Of a stretch of 64,000 nucleotides of DNA, positions 11,817 through 20,916 are shown piece by piece. The stretch is from Talinum fruticosum (lineage: Eukaryota > Streptophyta > Magnoliopsida > Caryophyllales > Talinaceae). Positions within the stretch are counted from its first letter, which is position 1. The number at the start of each line of letters is the position of its first letter. Both the position numbers and the translations under genes were made by a program. The DNA is taken from contig JAITYX010000053.1 in NCBI GenBank assembly GCA_021018815.1, positions 4,102,001-4,166,000 of the forward strand, written 5' to 3'. A model generated the notes under the pieces. The model was given only the letters and a program-made list of their open reading frames with translations. It was not told the DNA's origin and searched no databases.

Positions 11817-13621
11817 ATATGGTTGCCGGTGGCACTCGATCTCGATCTAAGATGACGCGCGACACGACCAACCAACCGGTCCCTCACCCTCATCGTTCAA
11901 TGCCTACGAGGGCCTAATCCCGCGACGCTCCTCAAGCCAAGGATGCGGAATCATCTCGGCGGTCTACCGGCAACCGCCAAACCGGGCTAGAGGGGTACAT
12001 CACCCTAGGGGATCTTCGAACTTAATAGAGACCCTTAAAACGATTGTCGCATAGCAAGTGCAAGAACAGAGTGCGAGCCACTATGGAACAGCGCATGCCA
12101 ATCATGCCCTTTCACTATGCCCCGACTCCGGGTACGGCACAACCCCTTGAGGAGGTCAGCCTGTTGGCTACTTCTCGGGAGGGATGCCCCCACACGGCCC
12201 TGCACCAACCAACCGAGGCACCAACTGCGCTTGCTCCGGAGCAGCCAAGTGCCCTCCCGACAAGACGTCATGAAAAAGGCGATGCTCGAGGGATTATCGA
12301 GGCAAAGAAAGCTCTTCATAGAGCCAACAAGAATATTGCCACTTCTCATATGGCCTCGACCCCTTATGCTACGCACAGCAGGCGTTCGCCTGGTTCGAGG
12401 ATCATGGCGATGCCCCTTCCCCAAACACGGAGCGAGGGCCCCAGGGAGCAGAAGGTCCGCCGGTCGTGCACGATCGGCTACACGTAGCTGCAATTCTCAG
12501 CCGAGCCCGCAATGCCCCAAGGCGCATACAAGAGCGGTCTACCGCCCGAGAGCGGGAGCGATCAAGAGAAAGACGTCATGAGCAATCAAATCGAAGGGTC
12601 TCGAGAAGTCGGAGAGGACCAGGCGCACTCCTCCTCGATCCGAGAGGAGGAAGAGTCCTTCCCCGGTGGAAGTTCCACGCCACCAACCCCGCGCTGTCCC
12701 CATCTCTCGGCTCCGATTCAAGGCCAACCTGAATACTTTCAACACTCTATTTTCGAAGAAGATTATGAATGCTCCCGAATGAAGAAGATAAAGGTTCCAA
12801 ACATTGATCCATATAATGGCACAACCGATCCCGAAGATCACTTGGCGTACTACAAGTCCCACATGTACGTTCGGGACGGGGACGATGCGACCTACTGCAG
12901 ATTCTTTCTCGCTACACTAAAGGGAGTCGTGCAGAAATGGTTCAACAATCTTCCCCAAGGGAGTATCTCTTCCTTTGAAGAGCTATGCGAGAAGTTCGTC
13001 GTACGATTCATCGCGAGTTGCAAACGGAAGAAGACTAGCATCCACCTCTCCAAGATTAAGCAAGGGAGAAACGAGACCCTTAAAGACTATGTCCGAAGGT
13101 TTCATGGAGAGGTCATCCTTATCTCCGACCTGCAAGACGGAGTTGCCTACACCGCCTTCCTCAATGGACTCGAAGCGGAAGATTCAAATTTTCTCTCGCT
13201 GAACAAAAGGTGTCCACCTTAGTAGAAGCACTCGAAAGGCGGCCGACTTTATTCAAGCCACGAGAGATCAATGCAGAGGAAGGAGATGAGGTCGGGAAGA
13301 AAAGAGGAGATGGAAAATTTAATCCTCGAAATGAAGTGGACCACCGCTTCAACACCGACCCCGAGTATTCTGATGGAGATCAAAGGGCATCCCATGCTCA
13401 AGAAACCACCTCCCATGTCCACTCTCGCGAAAGCACAAGAATTTCATGAACAAACCGGACACAACACTACAAAGTGTCGAGCGTTAAAGAAGGCGCTTGG
13501 GGAGTTGGCGGATAACGGGCAAATTGATTGCTTCCTCAAAAAGATACTCATGGAGTACAAGGAGGTTCTTCAAGGCAAGGATATGAGCACTATGATGATG
13601 ACAATGCTACTAAGATTGTAG
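11817..13621 (+). pseudogene. Tat-type gag polyprotein, frameshifted
   Basis: The probable start is the ATG near 11820 (MVAGGTRSRSK), close behind the PBS, but that frame stops after about 30 codons. The best preserved part (12512-13222) carries the Retrotrans_gag domain: KIKVPNIDPYNGTTDPEDHL, then FLATLKGVVQKWFNNLPQGS, then SFEELCEKFVVRF and NETLKDYVRRFHGEV. At about 13193 the frame shifts to LAEQKVSTLVEALERRPTLF, and a third frame holds EFHEQTGHNTTKCRALKKAL (about 13437-13500), the position where Tat Gag has its Cys/His region. Gag forms the virus-like particle and packages element RNA in the cytoplasm. At least three frameshifts make this copy non-functional. Confidence 0.85.
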
Positions 13622-13769
13622 CCACCATTGCTTGGGGATTTGCAGGGGCACGACCCTCTCCTCCTGGAAAGCTCACCTCGGGAGCGCTTAATAAGTCCCG
13701 ATCACCGGCCAACCTCGACCTCCGAAGGTGCCTACAGGTGACCTTCGAGAGAACAAGATTTGAAAAGCA

Positions 13770-14240
13770 TGGCCGCCCCACATGAGGATCCTTTGGTCAT
13801 CACACTCGAAGATTTCGGACGCCATATTCCGCAGGGTCCTTATCGATACGAGGAGCTCGGTAGATGTCATCACCATGGAATGCCTAAGTTAGCTGAAGTA
13901 TACCCCTCATAATCTCATTTCCCTCGTCAATCCTGTCGTCGGATTCGGAGGGCGGACGATACACCCCATAGGCATGATCCACTTACCAGTCGGGGTTGGA
14001 GAGAAGGTTAGGGGCCAAAACATCGAAGTGAAATTCCTAGTGATCGACATTCCCTCTGCCTACAATGTCATCATTGGACGTCCCACCCTCAACCGGATCA
14101 AAGCGGTCGTCGCTCCATGCCTACTCCTTATGAAGTATGAGCTTGATGATGGATCCGTAGGTGAGACCTATGGAGACCAAAAGACCGCATGTGAATGCTA
14201 TGTAGTAAGTCTTCGACCTTTGATGGAGAAGCGGAAAGAG
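13770..14240 (+). pseudogene. Tat-type aspartic protease
   Basis: An initial frame reads DPLVITLEISDAIFRRVLID followed by TRSSVDVITMECLS and a stop. The next reads VGFGGRTIHPIGMIHLPVGV, then VKFLVIDIPSAYNVIIGRPT, then NRIKAVVAPCLLLMKYELDD. This is the retropepsin-like protease that processes Gag in Tat elements; the IPSAYNVIIGRP block is diagnostic. The catalytic DTG motif is DTR here (agg at the Gly codon, about 13850), so the active site is destroyed in addition to the stop. The region ends without any transition into RT. Confidence 0.85.
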
Positions 14241-14405
14241 GAGGGGAAGACTCGTGATGATCCCAAGGGTATGAAGCTAAAGGCGAGCCCCTACCAAAGT
14301 CTCCAAGACTATGATGGTGTGCTTCACCACCACGGAAGATCATGTCAAGGTTCGGCTTGCGCCTCCCGAAGACATCGAACTCATGAGATAATGGTGCTTA
14401 TGTAA

Positions 14406-14641
14406 ATAGTTCGAGCTCATCGTCCGGCGTGGGGGCATTTCTTTAAAGACCCACCCAGCCTAAGTCCCAAAGATTTTGTAAAGGAATCACCCACGATTGA
14501 CGTGACTTTTCCGAAAGCGCTCATCTGGGGCACGCATTCCTCCCTTCCGTATGGATTTCGATCTTTTATTAATACAACGAGCAAGCTTTCCGCATCTTTA
14601 CGTCTCACACTTTACTTTAAGACAGTCTTGGGGGCATGAAT
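14406..14641. other. Short non-coding spacer after protease
   Basis: No RT motif is present in any frame. A reverse transcriptase would be expected here in a complete Tat element. Confidence 0.6.
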
Positions 14642-14900
14642 AGGGGCTAATACAATCCCCTAGAACACCCAAGTCCCTGGTTCCTTTCGTTGTATTTTCT
14701 TAACTTTGTCAAAGTTAGAAGAAAAAGTAGGGGCTAATATGACCCCTAAGGCAGCTACGTTGCTAGTTTCTTTCGTTGTACGTTTTTCATTGCGCCAATT
14801 TTGGGGACAACACCAAGGACTAATACAATCCCCTAGGACAACCAAGTTATAAAACTCAAAGAAGACCCAATTATGATGAAGGGTGATCATGTACCCCAAG
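14642..14900. repeat. Degenerate tandem repeat, about 87-bp unit
   Basis: Blocks starting aggggctaat or aggactaat begin at 14642, 14729 and 14816, giving a regular period of 87. They share aatcccctag and tttctttcgttgta. They lie in the 3' half of the Tat-like element. Between units 1 and 2 there is a perfect palindrome taactttgtcaaagtta (14701-14717). Confidence 0.7.
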
Positions 14901-15248
14901 CGGCAAGAAAGCAAAAATCGGCAACAATAAAAAGAAGCAACGAGGCAAGTAAGCATTGAGTAAGCATCCAACAAGCATCAAGCATCAAGCATCAAGCAAG
15001 GATTAGTCGACGATAAAAGTTCAAGCAAAACGAATCTAAAGTAGCAGAGTGTCAAGTCATATGGCACGCAGGACATCAAATATAACTCATATCCCACGAA
15101 GAGTTAAGGAAAGGGGGCCAATCCTCGGAGCCATCTTTGGCATCTTCGTGAAACGTCATCATCCTCGGGGATCCCCTCCTCCTCCGGTGCTTCCTTCTCG
15201 GGGATGGATACGGCCGGAGAGCTTGACTCCAAAGTGAGACCTTCGAGT
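14901..15248. other. Non-coding interior of Tat-like element
   Basis: It contains short agcatca repeats (14940-15000). No gene is supported. Confidence 0.5.
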
Positions 15249-15399
15249 GAGACCCTTAAAGACTACGTCCGAAGGTTTCATGGAGAGGTCGTCCTTATCT
15301 ATGACCTGCAAGACGGAGTCGCCTACACCTGTCTTCCTTAACGGGCTCGAAGCGGAAGATTCAAATTTTCCCTCGCTGAATAAAAGGTGTCCACTTTAG
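15249..15399 (+). repeat. Second copy of a 150-bp piece of gag
   Basis: This segment repeats 13073-13222 (gagacccttaaagacta to gtgtccactttag) at clearly over 90 percent by eye, with a few substitutions and small indels. It lies about 2.2 kb downstream of the original, in the same orientation and outside any gag frame. It marks an internal duplication or recombination in the element. Confidence 0.9.
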
Positions 15400-16249
15400 C
15401 AAAGGGATGGCTAAATACCAAGCATGAAGAGATCTTCGAGTAAGATCCAAGCATAACACAAGTAAATACCAAGCATGAAGAGATCTACTATGGTCTTCGA
15501 GATGCGTACGTTCGTCAAAAGAAGGCCTCTTGGACGAAAAAACATTGAGCATACGCAACTCGATAAGCGAAGATCCCATAAGATCATAGAGGATCTCTAA
15601 GAGACATCACTCAAGCCTTAAGTCACCGAAAAGGCACAAGGTCAATGCCCTTGAAGAGCACTTTTGTTCGACAAGAAACTACTCCAACGCTACAAGGTTC
15701 AATCTACGACGGCTTATCTCCGGATTCCAGCAAAGGTTAATCGGGTGCCCACATTTTTCCTCAAAAATGAAGGGAGCTATGGTTCGCAAATTGAAGACGA
15801 AGAAGATTTTTGGCCTTTAAGGCGCACGGTCATAGCCCAACGCTAAACACCATTTGATGAGATCAAGCTCGGAGGCAAAGGAGAAGCTAACGAGGACCTC
15901 CAATGTAAAACCGTGATTTGGGCACAATCAAAGGCACCCTACGAAGGCCCATACTAAAGAGTTGATACAATTTAAGCTCAACGTGGAGTCAACACGAGGC
16001 TCATCGAAAAGGGGTCTGATTTTTCTCGACCATAAAACACCCAATATGTTTCGACTAACGGAGCCGGGGGCATCGTATTTCTGCTACGAATTGGGTTGAT
16101 ATTTTCCGTCCGGAGGAGCCTACAATTTCTTCGCTCTAAAATCGAGGTCGGTATTTTTTCGTGCCCTTCGAAAATTTTTGTGCATAAAATTGGTTGGAAA
16201 TGTTTCCCCAAAAAATTATGCCAACTAAAAAAATAAAAAAATCGGGCAG
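15400..16249. other. Non-coding interior of Tat-like element
   Basis: A motif taaataccaagcatgaagag occurs twice (about 15412 and 15464). No coding region is supported. Confidence 0.5.
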
Positions 16250-16800
16250 AGGACTCGGTGGTCGGCTCGAGCGCTCGGCCCTGGGGTCGGTTCCCGGGGT
16301 GTTTTCCGCGAGGGCCTACGGCGATGGGTAGGGGGTTTCGGTGCTGGGCGTCGGCGCTAGGGGTCCGCTACGGGGTTCCGCGAGAGTCGGCCAACGGGGG
16401 TCGGCGCTGGGACTCGGAGGTGGGGGTCGAGCTGCAGGGGTTCCGCGAGAGTCGGCCGGTGGGGGTGTCGGCGTTGAGACTCGAGGGTGGGGGTCGGCCG
16501 CTTAGGGGTTTCCGCGAGAGTAAGCCGGTGGGGGTCGGCGTTAGGACTCGGGGTCGGCGTTAGGACTCGGGGTCGGCGTTAGGACTCGGGGTGCGAGGGT
16601 GTGCTCCAAGGGTCGGTAGGAGGGGTCGGCCAGCGGGTCGGCTCCGGGGGTGTGTGTTGAGGGGTCGGTGCGAGGGTGTGCGCGAGGGTCGGTGCGAGGG
16701 GTGTGCGCCGTGGGTCGGTAGGAGGGGTCGGCCCGGGGGTCGGCTGCGGGGGTGCTTCCGCGAGGTAGCGTACGATGCTTGGGGGTGGGTAGCGTAACTA
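16250..16800. repeat. GC-rich minisatellite-like region
   Basis: This is a very G-rich stretch on the plus strand built from variants of gggggtcggc. It includes several tandem copies of ggggtcggcgttaggactc around 16527-16590 and repeated tccgcgagagt units before them. Long open frames here are by-products of the base composition. Confidence 0.8.
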
Positions 16801-17057
16801 TTTAGGGTGGAGTCGTAACCTTTAAAAATTTAAAATTGCGTAACTTCGGAAAAAATCTTCGCAACGAAGCATATGATTTACGAGCCGAGACGTCTCTCGA
16901 CGTCAAGCAATGACTTAGCCTCCGAGAGCTAATAAGTCACATTTCTACCTCCACAAAGGGACATCCTTCGAAGTTACGAGTAGCGATAACTTAGCCTTCG
17001 AGAGCTAAAAATCGCATGCCTAACTCCATAAAAGGAACACTCCTTAGAGGACACATA
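16801..17057. other. Decayed repeats in Tat-like element
   Basis: Two diverged units share acttagcc, cgagagcta and a following ctaactcca-like block (16910-17030). No gene is seen. Confidence 0.5.
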
Positions 17058-17735
17058 ATCATGCACTTCTAAGACTACGGGAGCTGGAAGGTCGTGTAAA
17101 GACCCATGTCCGCATGGGCACTAGCATTCCTAACCGAAGGTTAGGGGTCGCGCTCTTCGTGGGATGTTGCCTAGCGAGAATCATGCACTTCTAAGCCTAC
17201 GGGAGCCGGAAGGTCGCGTAAAGACTCATGTCCGCATGGGCACTCGCACTCCTAACTGAAGGTTAGGGGTCGCGCTCTTCGTGGGATGTTCCCTAGCGAG
17301 AATCATGCACTTCTAAGCCTACGGGAGCTGGAAGGTCGCGTAAAGACTAATGTCCGCATGGGCACTCGCACTCCTAACCGAAGGTTAGGGGTCGCGCTCT
17401 TCGTGGGATGTTCCCTAGCGAGAATCATGCACTTCTAAGCCTACGGGAGCTGGAAGGTCGCATAAAGACCCATGTCCTCATGGGCGGTTGCACTCTTAAC
17501 TTAAGGTTAGGGGTCGCGCTCTCCGTGGGATGTTCCCTAGCGAGAATCATGCACTTCTAAGCCTACGAGTGCTTGGAAGGTCGCGTAAAGACCCATGTCC
17601 ACATGGGCACTCGCACTCCTAACTTAAGGTTAGGGGTCGTGCTCTCCGTGGGATGGTCCCTAGCGAGATACTTAGGTTCATGCATTTTCAAGCCTTCGGG
17701 AGCTTAAAGGTCACGTAAAAGACCCACAACAACGT
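17058..17735. repeat. 122-bp tandem repeat array
   Basis: The block atcatgcacttctaag starts at 17058, 17180, 17302, 17424 and 17546, an exact 122-bp period, followed by a degenerate partial unit to about 17735. Units share catgtccgcatgggcac and gttaggggtcgcgctct. The interior units are highly similar and the edge units diverged, the pattern left by unequal exchange. It lies between gag-pro and the antisense ORF of the Tat-like element. Tat/Ogre elements are known to carry such arrays in this region. Confidence 0.95.
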
Positions 17736-17759
17736 TACCGTGGGCAAACTCACTTTCTT

Positions 17760-17935
17760 CGAATCCGAGGCACATAGGGGCTGGGACGCCTTGAGGACCT
17801 TAGAAGGATCACAAGATGACTCATCCTCCCCACAAGAGCCCTAGAAGGACCACGGGAGGACTCATCCTCCACGAAGAGCCCCCGGGAGGATCACAAGAAA
17901 ACTCATCCTCCCCGCAAGACTCCTTTTTAGCCCCA
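17760..17935. repeat. Short degenerate tandem repeat
   Basis: Three imperfect units of about 55 bp share gaaggatcacaagatgact-like and catcctcc blocks. They lie in the 3' region of the Tat-like element. Confidence 0.6.
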
Positions 17936-18347
17936 AGGGGCTAAGTAAAAACATGCACCCCAAACAAAGTGTCAACAAAGGGATAGAAAAGCGAAGAAAA
18001 GCTAACAAAACGAGCTTCATTCATTCATTCATTGAGACAAGAACGCGCAACGCGTCATTACAAGAGAAGCAAAGTGCCTAAAACTCAAGATACTACGCGA
18101 CGACGCTACGGTTATACTACTACGCTACGGTTACACTATTTAGACGGAATAAGAGCCCCGACTACCACCTCACTTCTCCTTCGGAAGGTTCCTTTTTTCT
18201 CCACGGGAAGGTTCCTCTTCCTCTCCGCCGGAAGGTTTCTCTTTTCTCCGCATGGAGGCTATTCCCCTTTGTCTTGGGCAAGTCCCTTCGGTCATCAAAG
18301 AAGTGGGAAGAAGGGTCATCCACCGACTCGCCACTCTCATAGGAAGA

Positions 18348-18746
18348 TTAGAAGATGAGCCAACACTCGAGCGGCACCTCCACCCGCCGCATCGTTTGCT
18401 GAAAGCTCGGGTTCGTCGCCCGAAGTTCGACGAAGAGATCATGGTTGCGCTCCACCCGGGCCTCAAGAATATCCCACTCAGGGCGGATCGTGGCTTGAAA
18501 CAATTTATCATACTCCTCACCGTCATTTATCAACCTCAGCTTCCAAGCATCATCGATGCGAAGCTGGTAGAACATTTCCGTGACAAAGGATGGCCGGCGA
18601 CGCTCCATTGTTGTTTGCTCGGCCTCATCTCGGTTGAAGCGAGGGCACAACTTCTCATATCCGACCGGAAGCGCTCTAACGATCATTTTCTTTGAGGCAA
18701 GAGAAAGGAGAAGAGTAAAGATGTGAAAACTTACTATCCTCCTCAA
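18348..18746 (-). CDS. Antisense ORF of the Tat-like element, unknown function
   Basis: A 132-codon open frame runs opposite to gag, between the tandem repeats and the 3' LTR. Tat/Ogre/Retand-type elements commonly have an extra antisense ORF in this place; its role is not known to me. Recognisable stretches are VGYEKLCPRFNRDEAEQTTM, then PSFVTEMFYQLRIDDAWKLR, then IRPEWDILEARVERNHDLFV. The second half has the heptad-like spacing of a coiled coil. The ATG at 18746 is one choice; the frame may start later. Downstream on the minus strand, similarity to the CACTA-carried copy continues in repetitive DNA to about 18160, so the original ORF may have been longer. No known catalytic motif is visible. 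Confidence 0.6.
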   Translation of the reverse strand: MRRIVSFHIFTLLLSLASKKMIVRALPVGYEKLCPRFNRDEAEQTTMERRRPSFVTEMFYQLRIDDAWKLRLINDGEEYDKLFQATIRPEWDILEARVERNHDLFVELRATNPSFQQTMRRVEVPLECWLIF

Positions 18747-18856
18747 GATTCACCCCTTATTTATAAGAACTTGTGGTCTTAAAGGCATAGCGGAATGGGC
18801 TCTATATTCCACCTACCTACCTCGGGAGGCATGCAGGCGTAACGTGAGGGGCTAAA

Positions 18857-19474
18857 TGATTCGGGTATTTCCGGACAGTTCCAACTCACCCGCCACATCA
18901 CCAGCCAACCGAGCCTAATCAGTCGGATAAGGGAAGTATCGGCCCAAGTCAACCCTTAACGAGCCGGGTAAAAGCCCAAAGCCCATTAGAGCTAGGGTTT
19001 CTCCCTAAACCATGGTAAAGTATTGTTTTACCCCTTTAAAATCTCCTATAAATACACACCCTTTCCTAATCCCAAGGGACATGTTATGTTCACATTCCAA
19101 AAGTCTCATCTCTCTCACAATCCTACCTCCAAGCTGCCTAAGCTCTCAACATTCATCAACATTCATCAACGTTCATCAACGTTCATCCACATTCACCCCG
19201 AGAACTTCCATCTTTGGAAAACTTCTCGACTCCCAAGGAATCCCTCCGGGCACATCGAGGAAGATCTCCTCTATCCATTCAACTTAGTTCACTACTAACT
19301 TAAGCATCGGAGGGCGTTCCCGGGATCCACCACCGGGGCTTCGCCTTTTGCAGGTTCAAGCGGTCGCAACGCGGAATCGGATCGATCGTGCCAGGTCCTC
19401 GGAACCGGAGTGGTAAATCCTTCCTCTCTCCGAATCATCAATCCACATCATCAACTTAGTTTTATCCGGAAACA
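18857..19474 (+). repeat. 3' LTR of the Tat-like element
   Basis: It starts tgattcggg and ends ggaaaca, followed by the CAAAG target duplication. A TATA-like tataaatac lies at 19047-19055. It contains one more gttcatcaac unit than the 5' LTR. A purine-rich tract lies directly upstream (about 18844-18856). Confidence 0.9.
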
Positions 19475-19479
19475 CAAAG

Positions 19480-20487
19480 TTTGGGTTTGTTTTGTCTTTT
19501 TCTTCACTATATAAATATAGCCTTTTGTTTGCCGACAAATGCAGCCTACTTTTTCTTATTTTTCCATATGTGCAACACTAAGATTTGCTCGCATGAGGTT
19601 TTCCTCCATATTGTAAGTCTGAATAAGCACACAGACATATTATTATTTATACAACAAATTAATAATCTTTCTATTCACTACATCTATTATGAAGGCAACA
19701 TCACAGTTGATTGAGTCGCGTAAACAACACTTTAATTTACATTATTTACTAAGATTTTTTATTATTTATAACCATCGATGGAGTTTTGTATATCTTATAC
19801 GCTAATAACATAGATAGATCCCTTAAAAGAAAACTTATCTTACTTTATAAGATTTGAAAAAATATATAACTATAATGAAAAGATTGCATATATAACAACA
19901 TAATTCAATGGAGAAATTTATTTATTTATTTGTTTAATTTGTAATCTCATGAATAATGAAATGTTATACAATCAATTTTATACTCTTTCTAGGCATCATA
20001 TACTTTATCCCTTCTAATATAATAAATATCCAATCTCAAAATGAGTTTAATCATATTAATAACGCAATTTGTCATTTATAAATTACTTATTATTACTTGT
20101 GAATATAATGAAACACAATGGAGGAAGCATATCAACACATATTAGTTCAGTGATTTGGTATTTATTTTCCGTATATAAAATATTAAGTTTAAATCTTATG
20201 AATTGAAAAAATTTATAATGTGCTATCTCTATTTTTTTTATAGACCAACAATAACACAATTTTGCTAATTTACATCAAAATATTTAATATTATCAACATT
20301 TTTATCTTAGTATTAGATCATTAAACATTATTGTATTATTTTGAAATTGATTATGATGCAATAACATATATTGTCATATTAAACAATAGACTACAAAAAG
20401 TTTTAAATCACAAATTTACACATGTTTTTTTGGAAGCATGACGTACATTTAAAGTATATATAATGATCAAATTTAAAATTCAACAAA

Positions 20488-20555
<68 letters not shown>

Positions 20556-20916
20556 CCACTACTTAAATATTTCTACTTTATTTTTAAAATTAAGTGAAAA
20601 AAATCTATCTATTATAAGTTTATATTTCTTTTATGTATAATTATAAATAAAAAAATTCATTAATAAAAACATAAAAAATATTTTAATTAACTAAAAAATT
20701 ATTGATGACAATAATCATTGCCTGTCTTACACGGACATGGTTCACTAGTACTGTGTAAACGGGACTCACATCCTTCAAAATGTAGAATTTTCAGAAAAAA
20801 GTAGACCCCTTTTTCATGAATTACTTGCACCAATTTTCTTTAAGAAAGGAAAATTTGGCGCCAAATGTGATCTATGAAATGAACGAAGCGAATTCAGCCA
20901 CCGAAGTCTCAGTGTC
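19480..20916. other. AT-rich spacer upstream of the PPR gene
   Basis: No gene is supported. It is strongly AT-rich with many short A/T runs and one long TA microsatellite. The last 150 bases rise in GC and should hold the promoter and 5' leader of the PPR gene, but I see no unmistakable core promoter element. Confidence 0.5.
20493..20548. repeat. (TA)n microsatellite
   Basis: About 27 uninterrupted TA units, about 370 bp upstream of the PPR start codon. Confidence 0.95.

Larger units (their letters stand above)
11179..19474 (+). mobile_element. Tat-like Ty3/gypsy retrotransposon, gag-protease only
   Basis: Two LTRs of about 0.6 kb (11179-11784 and 18857-19474) flank an internal region of about 7 kb, and the direct repeat CAAAG flanks the whole (11174-11178 and 19475-19479). 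A PBS-like tggcgtcgtctcgtgggga follows the 5' LTR. A purine-rich gtgaggggctaaa precedes the 3' LTR. Gag and protease of Tat type are recognisable at 11817-14240, but no RT, RNase H or integrase is found, so replication would need a helper. The long 3' half contains tandem repeats and an antisense ORF, both known for Tat/Ogre/Retand-type elements. All ORFs are broken. The LTRs differ by numerous substitutions and indels, indicating an older insertion than the Athila element at 36700. Confidence 0.9.

Noticed and set aside
12035..12493. Minus-strand open frame opposite gag
   Set aside because: GC-rich gag DNA is open in several frames; no conserved motif, and the position differs from the antisense ORF of Tat elements, which lies near the 3' LTR.
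16258..16797. Open frames in the GC-rich minisatellite
   Set aside because: Repetitive Gly/Arg-rich products follow from the repeat composition.
17058..17735. CRISPR-like regular repeats
   Set aside because: The 122-bp units are contiguous without unique spacers and lie in a plant retrotransposon.
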